38,495 nucleotides of DNA from an uncultured Duncaniella sp. Lineage in GTDB: Bacteria; Bacteroidota; Bacteroidia; Bacteroidales; Muribaculaceae. Shown piece after piece: positions 1-8,864 of this stretch; position 1 is the first letter of the stretch, and each line of letters starts with the position of its first letter. Both the position numbers and the translations under genes were made by a program. Under the pieces are notes generated by a model. That model made no database searches and was not told where the DNA came from. It saw only the letters and a list, made by a program, of their open reading frames with translations. The stretch is taken from NCBI GenBank assembly GCA_910587515.1, contig CAJULW010000018.1:1-38495 (forward strand). Reading direction: 5' to 3'.

Positions 1-582
1 GAACGTAGGTATGGATCCGAAATATGTTATGTGAATTTTCGGGACAAGCAGATGTTCGGGTGGGGAGCGCACAAAGAAACGTTTAAATTTGTTAAAACGG
101 GGGGGGGTAAAATGAGCTTTACATTCCTGTTTTACAAAAACATATTCGCGCGGCATTCATGCAACAAATGTCATTTCTGCAACACAAGAAGGCCGAGCGA
201 CATTACTATAGCCGATTTTTGGGGCTGGGAAAAGAGCGCGCCTTCATTGAATCGAGACAACAAAGGCGTGTCTTTGGTCCTGTGTAACACACCAAAAGGA
301 AAAGAGATATTCAAAAAAGTAAAAAAAGACATGACCGTCGTCCCCGTGGAACTGAGCCAGGCTTTACAGCCCAATCTGGTTCATCCGACAAAGGCCCATC
401 CCAAAAGGATGCGGTTCGAGAACGACTACATCCGTCATGGATTCGAATATGTGTATTATAAGTACGGAGAGGAAGGATGGAGATACAGGCTCGCTTCTTT
501 CCCGCAGTCGACTTATCGGAAACTCAAGCGCACCGTAAAAAAAGTATTTGTCAAATGCGGTTTGATAAAACCATATAGATGA
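1..582 (+). CDS. Coenzyme F420 hydrogenase/dehydrogenase beta-subunit family protein, C-terminal part (cut by window edge)
   Basis: The reading frame is open to base 1, so the real start lies outside the window; a GTG at 31 is only an internal codon. The visible 193 residues resemble the C-terminal half of the complete paralogue at 7654-8856: a CNKCHFCNTRRPSDITIADFWG segment matches that protein's CYNCPYAHIPRQGDITLADCWG segment, followed by a shared GVSL stretch. Family members in exopolysaccharide loci carry N-terminal 2x[4Fe-4S] ferredoxin motifs, not visible here. The gene ends 7 bases before a polysaccharide pyruvyl transferase gene, as its paralogue does. Substrate unknown; a redox step on a sugar or pyruvyl donor is only an inference. 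Confidence 0.85.
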   Translation, partial: ERRYGSEICYVNFRDKQMFGWGAHKETFKFVKTGGGKMSFTFLFYKNIFARHSCNKCHFCNTRRPSDITIADFWGWEKSAPSLNRDNKGVSLVLCNTPKGKEIFKKVKKDMTVVPVELSQALQPNLVHPTKAHPKRMRFENDYIRHGFEYVYYKYGEEGWRYRLASFPQSTYRKLKRTVKKVFVKCGLIKPYR

Positions 583-589
583 CATCGGT

Positions 590-1702
590 ATGAAAATCGG
601 TATATTGACATTCCATCGTGCGGAAAACTTCGGGGCGGCCCTACAGGTATACGCCCTGCAGGAATATGTCAAGTCTCTGGGGCATGATGTGGACGTGATA
701 GACTACAGGTGCAGACCTATTGAACGTCAATATCACATTTTCAACCCCTGGATCTTATTTTCCAGAAAGAACGTCCTATATACATCGCGCGTGTATCTCA
801 GGTGTCTTGTGAACAACAGGCGTCTCAGGCTTAAAAAACGCTTGTTCGACCGTTTCAGAGGCAGATATCTTAATATCTCATCGAAACAGACCGAAATAAA
901 ATCGGATTTAGGCTACGATGCGTATATAGTGGGTAGCGATCAGGTATGGAGACTGGGATTGACAGGCGGAGTTGACAGGCATTATTTCCTTCAGTTCCCG
1001 ATGTGTCCGGACGCCATAAGGATAGCCTATGCGGCAAGTAGTGAAAGTTCCGATTTTGGCCGTCTTGGCGAAAACATGCCTTTGGTGTCATCATATCTCG
1101 ACAGCTTCGATTATATTTCGGTCCGGGAGGAGGCGTTGAAGTGTGAATTGCAGCCTCATGTCCGGCAGCGGATAGAAGTGTGCCTTGATCCGACATTCCT
1201 CATGGCTAAGGGGTTCTATGAGCGGTTGGCCATAAAGCCGGATATCGGTGATTATATATTGGTGTACCATATTTTCGAATCATCCGCGGCCTCGGTGATG
1301 GCCGATGTCATAGCGAAAGACAAAGGTCTGAGAGTCGTGGAGGTCCATGCCGGTGTAAAAGCCGGATCATCAGCAGACGGGCACACCGATATTTATACGT
1401 TTGATCCTTGCGAGATGCTTGGCTTGATAGCCAACGCCCGTTTTGTTGTCACCACGTCGTTTCACGGGCTTGCCTTATCGTTGATATTGCAAAAGGAGGT
1501 CTGGGCGATTGACGAGGGCCAGAATGAGCGTATAAAAAGCGTATTGTCGCATGTCGGTTTAAATGCGAGGTTGATAAAGGATATATCACAATACCGTAAA
1601 GACGATAGGATCGATTACCGCAAAGTCGGGGAGAGACTGTCGTCCATGGTCGGTTGCTCAAGGAATTTCCTGGCCGAGGCATTGCGGAGAAACGGTCGTT
1701 AA
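590..1702 (+). CDS. Polysaccharide pyruvyl transferase family protein
   Basis: The 370-residue protein has the family layout: an N-terminal Rossmann-like segment (MKIGILTFHRAENFGAALQ), a GSDQVW motif at residues 115-120, a CLDPTFL segment near 200 and a TSFHG motif near 290. Known members transfer a pyruvyl ketal from phosphoenolpyruvate to a sugar in cell-surface polysaccharides, making the polymer acidic; many Bacteroidales members are uncharacterised. No signal peptide or membrane segment, so it should act in the cytoplasm. It sits 7 bases after the F420-hydrogenase-beta-like gene and 14 bases before a glycosyltransferase. The exact sugar acceptor cannot be read from the sequence. Confidence 0.9.
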   Translation: MKIGILTFHRAENFGAALQVYALQEYVKSLGHDVDVIDYRCRPIERQYHIFNPWILFSRKNVLYTSRVYLRCLVNNRRLRLKKRLFDRFRGRYLNISSKQTEIKSDLGYDAYIVGSDQVWRLGLTGGVDRHYFLQFPMCPDAIRIAYAASSESSDFGRLGENMPLVSSYLDSFDYISVREEALKCELQPHVRQRIEVCLDPTFLMAKGFYERLAIKPDIGDYILVYHIFESSAASVMADVIAKDKGLRVVEVHAGVKAGSSADGHTDIYTFDPCEMLGLIANARFVVTTSFHGLALSLILQKEVWAIDEGQNERIKSVLSHVGLNARLIKDISQYRKDDRIDYRKVGERLSSMVGCSRNFLAEALRRNGR

Positions 1703-1716
1703 CATATTTAAAGAAA

Positions 1717-3057
1717 ATGGACAGGACTAATGTTGCGTTCTATCTTCCGAACAAAGGATTCAAGGACATCGATTGCAGGAATATCAACCAGGGGAACCCC
1801 GGTATAGGAGGAAGCGAATACGCATTGCTCACGGTCGCGAAGAAACTGAGTGAATCAGCCGAAACCTTGCGAGTGGAGGTCGTTGCGGACGAAGTGAACA
1901 GTTTGCTTCCGTCCGGAATAAAATACCATGAGGCCAATAGTCTATTCGCGGTCGTCGATTATGCGGAGAAGACCGGTATAGATATCATCGTGTTCAGATT
2001 CGGTGCCTTCACCGGTTTTGACAGTTTTGTCCGGACGTATTCCGGCCCTGTCAGATTTGTTGTCTGGTGCGCGAACTTTGTTCCAGCGTGGAATCTGAAG
2101 CTGTATGCGAACTCCAGGGCGGTGGCCAGATTGGTCACGGTCGGGATGGAACAGATGGACCTGTACAGGGACCACGCTGCTTTCAACAAGAGCGATTATA
2201 TATATAACGCCATCCCCCAGACGCAGTTCGATGATATCCGGAAAACCCATCTAACGCCATTCAGGGAACGGGCCAGCGAGGTCACATATGTCGGAAGTAT
2301 AATACCCGGAAAAAGTTTCCATGTCCTGGCCAAAGCGTGGCCGGAAATAATAAAGGCCGTGCCTGATGCGACGCTCAACGTGATCGGCTCGGGGCAATTG
2401 TATGACAGGAACCAGCGGCTTGGAAAATTCGGTATCGCGGAAGAGGGCTATGAAAACTCGTTTATAGACTATATAACCGAGAACGGAAAGATATTGCCGT
2501 CTGTCAAATTCTGGGGCGTACTCGGCAAAGAGAAGGAAAAGGTGCTTTCGGTCACCAAAGTGGGGGTCCCGAATCCGACCGGGAACACCGAGACTTTCGG
2601 ATTCACGGCTGTCGAGCTCCAGATGTCGGGGGCCGTCATTGCTACACAGAAATGCCCGGGATACCTCGATACCGTCGTGACGCCACCGTCCGTGCTGTAT
2701 GAAACCCCAGGCAGACTTGCCGAGAGCGTGGTCAGGCTGCTCAATGATAAAACCACCGTAACAGAGGGCGTGTTGGAACACATAGAGAGAAAATTCTCGC
2801 TGGACCATATATATAAAGACTGGGAAAGACTCCTGGGCCACGCAATTCCCCGCGGTGTGCCCTTGCGCGGACGCGAGATAAAAGCCAATCCTGATTACAG
2901 GCACAAGAGACTGAAAGAGTCGCTCAGGAAAATAAAGGGCGCGGTCCCGTTCGGATACAGGACGATACCGTCGGTCGCCACAGCCAAAGGCAGCGTGCGA
3001 CATTGGTTGGAACGGTTCATACTCAAGCGACAAGGAATAAACACAACACGGAAATGA
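1717..3057 (+). CDS. Glycosyltransferase family 4 (GT-B fold)
   Basis: The ATG at 1717 is chosen because it lies 14 bases after the preceding gene; the longer frame from 1654 would overlap that gene by 49 bases. The product is 446 residues. Early residues include GIGGSEYALLTVAKKL, a donor-loop-like glycine patch. The C-terminal half shows VTYVGSIIPGKSFHVLAKAWP and then NTETFGFTAVELQMSGAVIAT, the usual GT4 pattern of the E-x7-E nucleotide-sugar site. It would add one sugar to the lipid-linked repeat unit on the cytoplasmic face. Its GC-rich codons resemble those of 590-1702 and differ from the AT-rich genes downstream. Donor and acceptor are unknown. Confidence 0.88.
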   Translation: MDRTNVAFYLPNKGFKDIDCRNINQGNPGIGGSEYALLTVAKKLSESAETLRVEVVADEVNSLLPSGIKYHEANSLFAVVDYAEKTGIDIIVFRFGAFTGFDSFVRTYSGPVRFVVWCANFVPAWNLKLYANSRAVARLVTVGMEQMDLYRDHAAFNKSDYIYNAIPQTQFDDIRKTHLTPFRERASEVTYVGSIIPGKSFHVLAKAWPEIIKAVPDATLNVIGSGQLYDRNQRLGKFGIAEEGYENSFIDYITENGKILPSVKFWGVLGKEKEKVLSVTKVGVPNPTGNTETFGFTAVELQMSGAVIATQKCPGYLDTVVTPPSVLYETPGRLAESVVRLLNDKTTVTEGVLEHIERKFSLDHIYKDWERLLGHAIPRGVPLRGREIKANPDYRHKRLKESLRKIKGAVPFGYRTIPSVATAKGSVRHWLERFILKRQGINTTRK

Positions 3058-3920
3058 TTAGATCTGACAGACCTTTTGTCTCTATAGTCATACCTTTATA
3101 TAATAAAGAAAAGGCGATAGTCTCGACTTTACGCTCTATACTGGACAGCACATTCCAGGACTTTGAAATCGTGATTGTCGATGACGGATCTACCGACGGC
3201 AGCGTTAGTGCCGCCAGGTCGGTAAGCGATCCCCGTATACGTCTCATATCCCGTCGAAACGGAGGGCCGTCCGCAGCCCGCAATACGGGAGCGAAAGCAG
3301 CGAAGGGTGAATGGATCCTGTTTTTTGACGCTGACGACATACTTTATCCCGACGGGCTGGCTATCCTTGTAAGCGGTACGAGACACAAGGACGTCACAAT
3401 TGTAAACGCCATGATGGATTCGGTTGACGAGAACGGGACGCCGGTGGAACGGAAGAACAGCATCCGCCAAGGTCTTATCCCACCGGGGTCGAATCTACGT
3501 ATGCTGTTTTTTCACAGGATTGTTCCACGGTCAAACAACACGCTCATACGAAGTGATTATATGTTGAAAAATCTTTTTGATGAATCATTAATACGCTTTG
3601 AGGATTCCGAGGTGTCGCTTAGATGGGCTAAAACAGGCGTTTTTTATGGTATAAACAAGCCGGTTGCGGCATTGAGATTGGGTTGGAGAGAAGCCTGTTT
3701 TTCTGATGATGCCAAATTTACAAAAGATTGGGGTGCGTCACTACCTTTTGAAAAAGGTGATTTTTGGAATAATTGTTTTTTGGCAAGGATATTGTCATCA
3801 ACCATCAAGGCATACCCTCTAAGGTTGTCTTACCTTGAAAACAAATATTCCGATTATTTATATTATAGGCCTATATCTGATTTGTTTTGGAAGGTTGGCC
3901 GACTGTTATACCGAGTCTGA
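3054..3920 (+). CDS. Glycosyltransferase family 2 (GT-A fold)
   Basis: The start at 3054 makes an ATGA overlap with the stop of the previous gene, typical of translational coupling; an in-frame start at 3003 is less likely. The 288-residue product begins with VSIVIPLYNKEKAI, followed by IVIVDDGSTDGS, GGPSAARNTG and the metal-binding FDADD motif, all classic GT2 elements in the N-terminal half. The C-terminal part is less conserved. Base composition changes sharply inside the gene: the first half is about 60% GC (3181-3240) and the last part about 33% (3721-3780), which suggests a recombined gene. Donor and acceptor are unknown. Confidence 0.92.
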   Translation: MIRSDRPFVSIVIPLYNKEKAIVSTLRSILDSTFQDFEIVIVDDGSTDGSVSAARSVSDPRIRLISRRNGGPSAARNTGAKAAKGEWILFFDADDILYPDGLAILVSGTRHKDVTIVNAMMDSVDENGTPVERKNSIRQGLIPPGSNLRMLFFHRIVPRSNNTLIRSDYMLKNLFDESLIRFEDSEVSLRWAKTGVFYGINKPVAALRLGWREACFSDDAKFTKDWGASLPFEKGDFWNNCFLARILSSTIKAYPLRLSYLENKYSDYLYYRPISDLFWKVGRLLYRV

Positions 3921-3943
3921 TTTGTGATATTCAGGATCAAGAA

Positions 3944-4861
3944 ATGAATTTAGTAGAAAATCAAAATTCAACCGGTAATCCGGTGAATATAACGGCAATT
4001 AACTTTAGTGATTGTAATTACGAACTTGTCCGTAAATATAATACGGAAACAGCTCTGACAAAAGGTTTTGCGGATAAGGTTTTTGAATATGGGCCTGATG
4101 ATCTGGATGAAAAATATCATCTCAAATTTGCGGAACAGATAAAATATAAGCGAGGATATGGATTGTGGAGTTGGAAACCATACATCATACTGAATGCCAT
4201 GAAGATGATGCGTGAAGGCGATTATCTTTTCTACTGTGATGCCGGTGCTATATATTTAAAACCGATTCGATTGCTTTTGGATGATTTGGTTAAATCCCGA
4301 CAAGATATAATGGTTTTTGAACTGCCGCTTTTAGAGAGGGAATGGACCAAGAAAGAAACATTTATATCAATGGATCATGAAGATAACTCAAACCAAAGGC
4401 TTGCCACATCTATTTTCATAAAAAATACCGAATATTCAAGAAATTTTATCACTGAATGGCTTGAATATTGTGCGGATATAAGATGTAATGTCCCTGAGGT
4501 TGTAACAGAGATAGAGAATTATCCTGGTTTCATCGCTCATAGAGACGATCAGTCGGTATTTTCGATATTATCAAAAAAATGGGTATTACAACCGTTCCGT
4601 GATCCATCTCAATACGGTGACCGTCCTTGGGAGTATCAATGCACTTTGGCTTATAAAAGGAGATATGGGAAGAAATGGACTTGTGTAACATCAAAAAAAT
4701 ATCCTAATTCAAAATATCCTAAAATACTATTGAGCGTCCGAAAGTGTGATCCGTCAAAAATATTGAAACGAGAGAGGATTCTTTCTATTTTGAGCGGATT
4801 GGGCGTTTATAATAAGTATACGTATTTATGGCGGCAAAATTTAATCTCGCTTTTAAGATAG
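3944..4861 (+). CDS. Putative glycosyltransferase of unassigned family, polysaccharide locus
   Basis: The ATG at 3944 has an AGGA-like ribosome site 9 bases upstream; the TTG at 3887 overlaps the previous gene and is rejected. The product is 305 residues, soluble, without signal peptide. It contains KYKRGYGLWSWKPYIILNAM followed by a DYLFYCDAGAIY segment (near residues 82-120), where the DAG triplet could take the place of a DxD metal site, and HRDDQSVFSILSKKW near residue 210. I recall such proteins from capsule loci of Gram-negative bacteria, but I cannot name the family with certainty. Position between glycosyltransferases supports a sugar-transfer role. Codons are AT-rich compared with 590-3057. 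Confidence 0.6.
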   Translation: MNLVENQNSTGNPVNITAINFSDCNYELVRKYNTETALTKGFADKVFEYGPDDLDEKYHLKFAEQIKYKRGYGLWSWKPYIILNAMKMMREGDYLFYCDAGAIYLKPIRLLLDDLVKSRQDIMVFELPLLEREWTKKETFISMDHEDNSNQRLATSIFIKNTEYSRNFITEWLEYCADIRCNVPEVVTEIENYPGFIAHRDDQSVFSILSKKWVLQPFRDPSQYGDRPWEYQCTLAYKRRYGKKWTCVTSKKYPNSKYPKILLSVRKCDPSKILKRERILSILSGLGVYNKYTYLWRQNLISLLR

Positions 4862-4889
4862 GGGATGGTGTTGATATTCAAATGGTAAG

Positions 4890-6032
4890 ATGCGTTTTCT
4901 GATATTTGAAATAGAGTCCGGAGGGCATTTTAGCGAATATGTCCGATATATTATAGGCTATGTCGTGAATTATAGGTCGGATGACGATTTTGTTTTTGCT
5001 TTGTCTCAAAGGCATAAGGAGCTGCTTGGTGATCATTGCGGCTCTGACAATCGATTCCAAAACTGTAATTTCATATTTTTTAGCGATTTCGAGTATGTTA
5101 GATGTACCACTGGAGGAGCTTTTAAACAAGCGTGGTACAGGAGCTTGCTGCTGCGTGACTGCGCTAAAAGACATCGTCCCGACAAGATCATTTTGCTTTG
5201 GGCGCGGCCTTATTTCCCTTGGCTGACAATGTTGCCTTGTGGAAACAAGGTTAACACGATTGAATATCTTGTCCCTGGTTGGAGAAAAAAGCCTGTATCA
5301 TTGAGACATAGGTTCTTTGATTGGATGCAATATAGGTTGTATAGCAATTTGAGTTGTGTCAATAAGGTCTTTCTGTTGAACGATACGACATATCCACGCA
5401 TATATAATGAACTCTATGATTGTAACAAATTCGGATTTTTGCCTGATCCGGTAGAAGTGTTCGGGGCTAATGACGATGAGCCGCGTGGTGATGATGATCG
5501 CATAACTTTGCTTCATGCAGGAAGGCTGCATCGAGAGAAAGGGACATTCGATATTTTGGATGCGATGGATCTTTTGACGGTCGAACAGAAACGAAAATTC
5601 CGTCTTGTGATCTGCGGTAAGCCACAAACCTCCGGTGATAATGATAAAATTTCGTCGCGTGTCGAGTGGTTAATGTCCGATCCAGATTTAGAGATCGAGT
5701 TTCATAATGGTTTTGTAGCGGTGGAATTTCTTCATAGACAATATCAAAAAGCGGATTATGTTTTAATCCCATATTATAATTACTCGCAAAGCAGTGGGAA
5801 TTTGGGACACGCGGCTTCTTACGGCAAGCCGGTTATAGGGCCGTCCATGGGATTGCTCGGGAAGCTGATAAAAGATAACGGATTAGGATATGTTTTGGAT
5901 GAATTATCTTCCGCAGCGATAGCGAAAGTGCTTGTCCGGATTTATAATGGAGATAAAATTAGCGTTCGGAGTAGGGAATATGCGGCCTTATGTGACCCTG
6001 ATGAATTTGCACGGATTTTATTGGATGGTTAA
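4890..6032 (+). CDS. Glycosyltransferase family 4 (GT-B fold)
   Basis: The 380-residue protein starts with MRFLIFEIESGGHFSEYV, where the GGH acts like the acceptor-side glycine loop. The C-terminal GT4 domain shows ITLLHAGRLHREKGTFDILDA near residues 206-226, then YYNYSQSSGNLGHAASYGKPVI near 293-315, matching the nucleotide-sugar binding region, though the usual second Glu of the E-x7-E pair is replaced here by a Gly-Asn-Leu-Gly-His stretch. It lies 28 bases after the previous gene and 14 before the acyltransferase gene, in the same operon. Predicted to extend the repeat unit on the cytoplasmic membrane face. Linkage specificity unknown. Confidence 0.85.
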   Translation: MRFLIFEIESGGHFSEYVRYIIGYVVNYRSDDDFVFALSQRHKELLGDHCGSDNRFQNCNFIFFSDFEYVRCTTGGAFKQAWYRSLLLRDCAKRHRPDKIILLWARPYFPWLTMLPCGNKVNTIEYLVPGWRKKPVSLRHRFFDWMQYRLYSNLSCVNKVFLLNDTTYPRIYNELYDCNKFGFLPDPVEVFGANDDEPRGDDDRITLLHAGRLHREKGTFDILDAMDLLTVEQKRKFRLVICGKPQTSGDNDKISSRVEWLMSDPDLEIEFHNGFVAVEFLHRQYQKADYVLIPYYNYSQSSGNLGHAASYGKPVIGPSMGLLGKLIKDNGLGYVLDELSSAAIAKVLVRIYNGDKISVRSREYAALCDPDEFARILLDG

Positions 6033-6046
6033 TATTATATAGCTCG

Positions 6047-6595
6047 GTGAATCTGAAATCAGAAATAAAAGAATTTTTGGCCGGTGGGTTTTCGTTATTA
6101 TCTTCCGCCATAATGTGGATTCCGATAAATTGGATCAGGGATTGTTGGTGTAAACTGTGGCTTGCGTCTATGGGGAATCACTCAAACATAAGACGGCATG
6201 TCGAGATACTGTCGCCTCATCGGGTGAAGATTGGCAATTATACCGGGGTGAACAAAGGTGTGTTGCTTGATGGGCGTGGAGGGGAATTACGTATCGGAGA
6301 CAATGTCGATATAGCTCGCGACGCAAGGATATGGACTCTCCAACATGACTATAATTCGGTCATATATGAAGCTATCGGAGCTCCGGTGACGATCGGTGAC
6401 TATGTGTGGATAGGGGCTGGGGCGACGATACTGCCCGGTGTGACCATAGGAGAGGGGGCCGTGATAGCGACTTGCGCTGTCGTGACGAAAGATGTCCCAC
6501 CTTATACGGTCTACGCTGGAATTCCTGCTAAAAAGATCGCTGAAAGGAAAGTTATTCCCACATATAATTGTGGAAAGAGGCGTTGGTTCCAATAA
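6047..6595 (+). CDS. Left-handed beta-helix acyltransferase (WcaF/LacA-like)
   Basis: GTG start at 6047; the next in-frame ATG would remove 22 residues, and no good ribosome site is visible for either. The 182-residue product shows hexapeptide repeats (VKIGNYTGVNKGVLLDGRGG, LRIGDNVDI, VTIGDYVWIGAGATILPGVTIGEGAVIATCAVVTKDV), ending with PPYTVYAGIPAKKI, the classic C-terminal cap of this family. A catalytic His lies in LQHDYN. Members transfer acetyl groups from acetyl-CoA to sugars in capsule and colanic acid synthesis. Residues 10-33 are hydrophobic, as in WcaF-type proteins. It probably O-acetylates the repeat unit. Confidence 0.92.
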   Translation: MNLKSEIKEFLAGGFSLLSSAIMWIPINWIRDCWCKLWLASMGNHSNIRRHVEILSPHRVKIGNYTGVNKGVLLDGRGGELRIGDNVDIARDARIWTLQHDYNSVIYEAIGAPVTIGDYVWIGAGATILPGVTIGEGAVIATCAVVTKDVPPYTVYAGIPAKKIAERKVIPTYNCGKRRWFQ

Positions 6596-6604
6596 ATTTG
6601 CGAG

Positions 6605-7657
6605 ATGCTGTTTTGGATATTTTTTATAGTAACCGTTCTGTTTTTGGTGATGCCAAAGAGGATTGGGGTACGTAAGGTTTCAGATGATTGCCAATGGCTC
6701 GGGGTTTTATTTATCACCATAGTCGGAGTTATTCGCTTTGATGTCGGCTTTGATTATCCAGGTTATTACAATCTATTGACTCCTTATTTAGATGAGGTGT
6801 CTTTGGCGCGTTTTGAACCGATATGTAAATTTTTATTTTATGCTGTATATCCTATAGGCTGGCCTCCTTTGGTTTTTATATTGTTCGGTTTGATAACCTA
6901 TGGACTTACTTTTTATGTTCTAAAACGTTATACCGCCAATTTTCCGTTGGCGATAATCACGTATGTGGCGTTTTTCTATGTAGTGTCTCTGGGGCCAATT
7001 CGCCAAGGGGCGGCCATGGCGGTTGTCTTGTACTCCTATCGTTATATGAGGGCGAACGATTTTATACGGTTTATCGTTTGTGCGGTGATCGCGGTCATGT
7101 TGCATAAATCCGCTGCGGTGTGCCTGATATTTCCGATTATATATAAATATTTTAATCTCAAATGGCTGGTGATTGGCGGAATTGGAATTTTTATATTATA
7201 TGGTACGGTGATATATGCGCTTGGCGAATATCTCGGGTATGGGGTCTACCTGAGTGCTTTGCAGAAATATGAAAATACCGGAGGGACGATAACGCGTTTT
7301 GTTTTTCTTGCGATAAATGTAGTGTTGCTGTGGCTGACAAGAAAAAGTGGTGATGGTTCGGATGTCCGCAAGCTGCTTTATATAACCACATTCGGGTCGT
7401 TATTCCCGTTTTTGCTTGGCGGCCATCTCGGTGGGCGGATGTCATGGTATTTCATGGTTTATTTATGTATAGCTATTCCGAATGTCCTTTCCGGATTCCC
7501 TGTTATGGTCAGGCGTAGTGGAGGGATGCTTTTAGCATGTTATTTCGCATTGTTTATGTATATCGCGTCGAACAATCCGATGAAAGCTCCATATACACCA
7601 TATCGTACCATATTTTCGATAGATTATGAAACCCCGGATTTTAAATTCAGCAAATGA
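6605..7657 (+). CDS. EpsG family / Wzy-like polysaccharide polymerase
   Basis: The 350-residue protein is mostly hydrophobic, with about nine or ten membrane segments starting at MLFWIFFIVTVLFLV. A loop with IRFDVGFDYPGYYN (residues 40-53) and a cytoplasm-proximal GPIRQGAAMAVVLYSYRYM segment (near 134-153) match the EpsG pattern, in which the D-Y and R-Q-x-A motifs recur. Such proteins polymerise undecaprenyl-linked repeat units at the outer face of the cytoplasmic membrane. It begins 9 bases after the acyltransferase and overlaps the next gene by ATGA. It is the only polymerase candidate in the window; no Wzx flippase is visible. Confidence 0.85.
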   Translation: MLFWIFFIVTVLFLVMPKRIGVRKVSDDCQWLGVLFITIVGVIRFDVGFDYPGYYNLLTPYLDEVSLARFEPICKFLFYAVYPIGWPPLVFILFGLITYGLTFYVLKRYTANFPLAIITYVAFFYVVSLGPIRQGAAMAVVLYSYRYMRANDFIRFIVCAVIAVMLHKSAAVCLIFPIIYKYFNLKWLVIGGIGIFILYGTVIYALGEYLGYGVYLSALQKYENTGGTITRFVFLAINVVLLWLTRKSGDGSDVRKLLYITTFGSLFPFLLGGHLGGRMSWYFMVYLCIAIPNVLSGFPVMVRRSGGMLLACYFALFMYIASNNPMKAPYTPYRTIFSIDYETPDFKFSK

Positions 7658-8856
7658 AATCTTATTTCAGTACATTGGATAAGTCTTTGTGTTCCGGTTG
7701 TGCCGCATGTCAACAGGCATGCCCGTTTGACGCATTGGTGATGAAGCCGGACGAGGAAGGATTCCTTTTTCCGTCGAAGATAGCGGAACGGTGTACGGAC
7801 TGCGGACTTTGCGAGCGTGTGTGTCCTTTTCCAAAACCTGATTATTCAAATCAGATAGAACCTGAGGGATATGCTTCGTATGTTAGAGATCTCGATGAGA
7901 GATGCCAGAGTTCAAGCGGAGCTATATTTTATGCTATCGCCAAAAGAATTTTGGATAAAGGTGGAATTGTCTATGGCGCTACGATAAATGGCAGGATGCA
8001 AGTCTATCACAAAGGCGTAGAATGTGTAGATGGTCTTCAGGATTTGAGGGGTTCGAAATATGTGCAGAGCGCGACCAGGGATGTGTTTCGTGAAATTCGT
8101 TTCTATTTGAATAACGGGCGCACGGTCTACTACAGTGGCACGGGTTGTCAGGTGGCAGGATTAAAAGCTTTTTTAAGAAAGGAATATACAAATCTTGTAA
8201 CATCTGATATAGTCTGTCACGGTGTGCCTCCTCAGAGGTTGTTTGATATGCATATACATTATCTTGAAAACAGGTATGACGGGAGAGTGGAAAAATATAT
8301 GTTTCGTGATCCTGCAAAATGGGGTGGTTGCGAGATTGCGGAGATAGTTGATTCAAAGAAAACGGGTGAACGACACACGTATGTAAGGCCTTCGTATATT
8401 TTATCTCCTTATCTCTATGGGTTTATAAAGGGTATGACTTTGCGTTATTCATGTTACAATTGTCCTTATGCCCATATTCCCCGTCAGGGAGACATAACAC
8501 TTGCAGATTGCTGGGGAGTCAAACAACTCGCCCCTGATTTCAATCCGGATCACGGGGTATCGTTGGCATTGATAAATTCCGGTTCCGGGCGGAGGGTTTG
8601 GTCTGAAATCGTCAATGGGATTGACTTCCGAAAAATAGATATTACCAGGGCTGTCAAATGGAACGGGTGTGTCGTGAAACCGTCAGTTATGCCGAAGATA
8701 AGGCCTGCGGTATTTGGTATGATCATTGATAAAGGTTATAAGGAAGCCGCATCGACCATATTCAGACCGCCAGTCAAGGAAGTGGTTGTAATGTACATGA
8801 AAAAATACGTGAAAATCATCTTGGGAAGACGGATGATTAAATTTTTGAATTTATAG
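7654..8856 (+). CDS. Coenzyme F420 hydrogenase/dehydrogenase beta-subunit family protein
   Basis: Complete 400-residue member of the family whose truncated paralogue opens the window. Two [4Fe-4S] motifs are visible at the N-terminus: Cys13, 16, 19, 23 (CSGCAACQQACP) and Cys47, 50, 53, 57 (CTDCGLCERVCP). The FrhB-like domain follows, with SSSGAIFYAIAKRIL, GTGCQVAGLKAFL, SDIVCHGVPP and, near 265-290, CYNCPYAHIPRQGDITLADCWG. Bacteroidales do not make coenzyme F420, so the name describes fold only; a flavin or ferredoxin-linked redox role in polysaccharide modification is inferred. Overlaps the polymerase gene (ATGA) and ends 8 bases before a pyruvyl transferase gene. Confidence 0.93.
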   Translation: MKSYFSTLDKSLCSGCAACQQACPFDALVMKPDEEGFLFPSKIAERCTDCGLCERVCPFPKPDYSNQIEPEGYASYVRDLDERCQSSSGAIFYAIAKRILDKGGIVYGATINGRMQVYHKGVECVDGLQDLRGSKYVQSATRDVFREIRFYLNNGRTVYYSGTGCQVAGLKAFLRKEYTNLVTSDIVCHGVPPQRLFDMHIHYLENRYDGRVEKYMFRDPAKWGGCEIAEIVDSKKTGERHTYVRPSYILSPYLYGFIKGMTLRYSCYNCPYAHIPRQGDITLADCWGVKQLAPDFNPDHGVSLALINSGSGRRVWSEIVNGIDFRKIDITRAVKWNGCVVKPSVMPKIRPAVFGMIIDKGYKEAASTIFRPPVKEVVVMYMKKYVKIILGRRMIKFLNL

Positions 8857-8864
8857 GCGAATTC

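Noticed and set aside
2251..3033. 260-residue minus-strand open frame opposite the GT4 gene
   Set aside because: Antisense shadow of a well-supported glycosyltransferase; no recognisable domain and unlikely composition.
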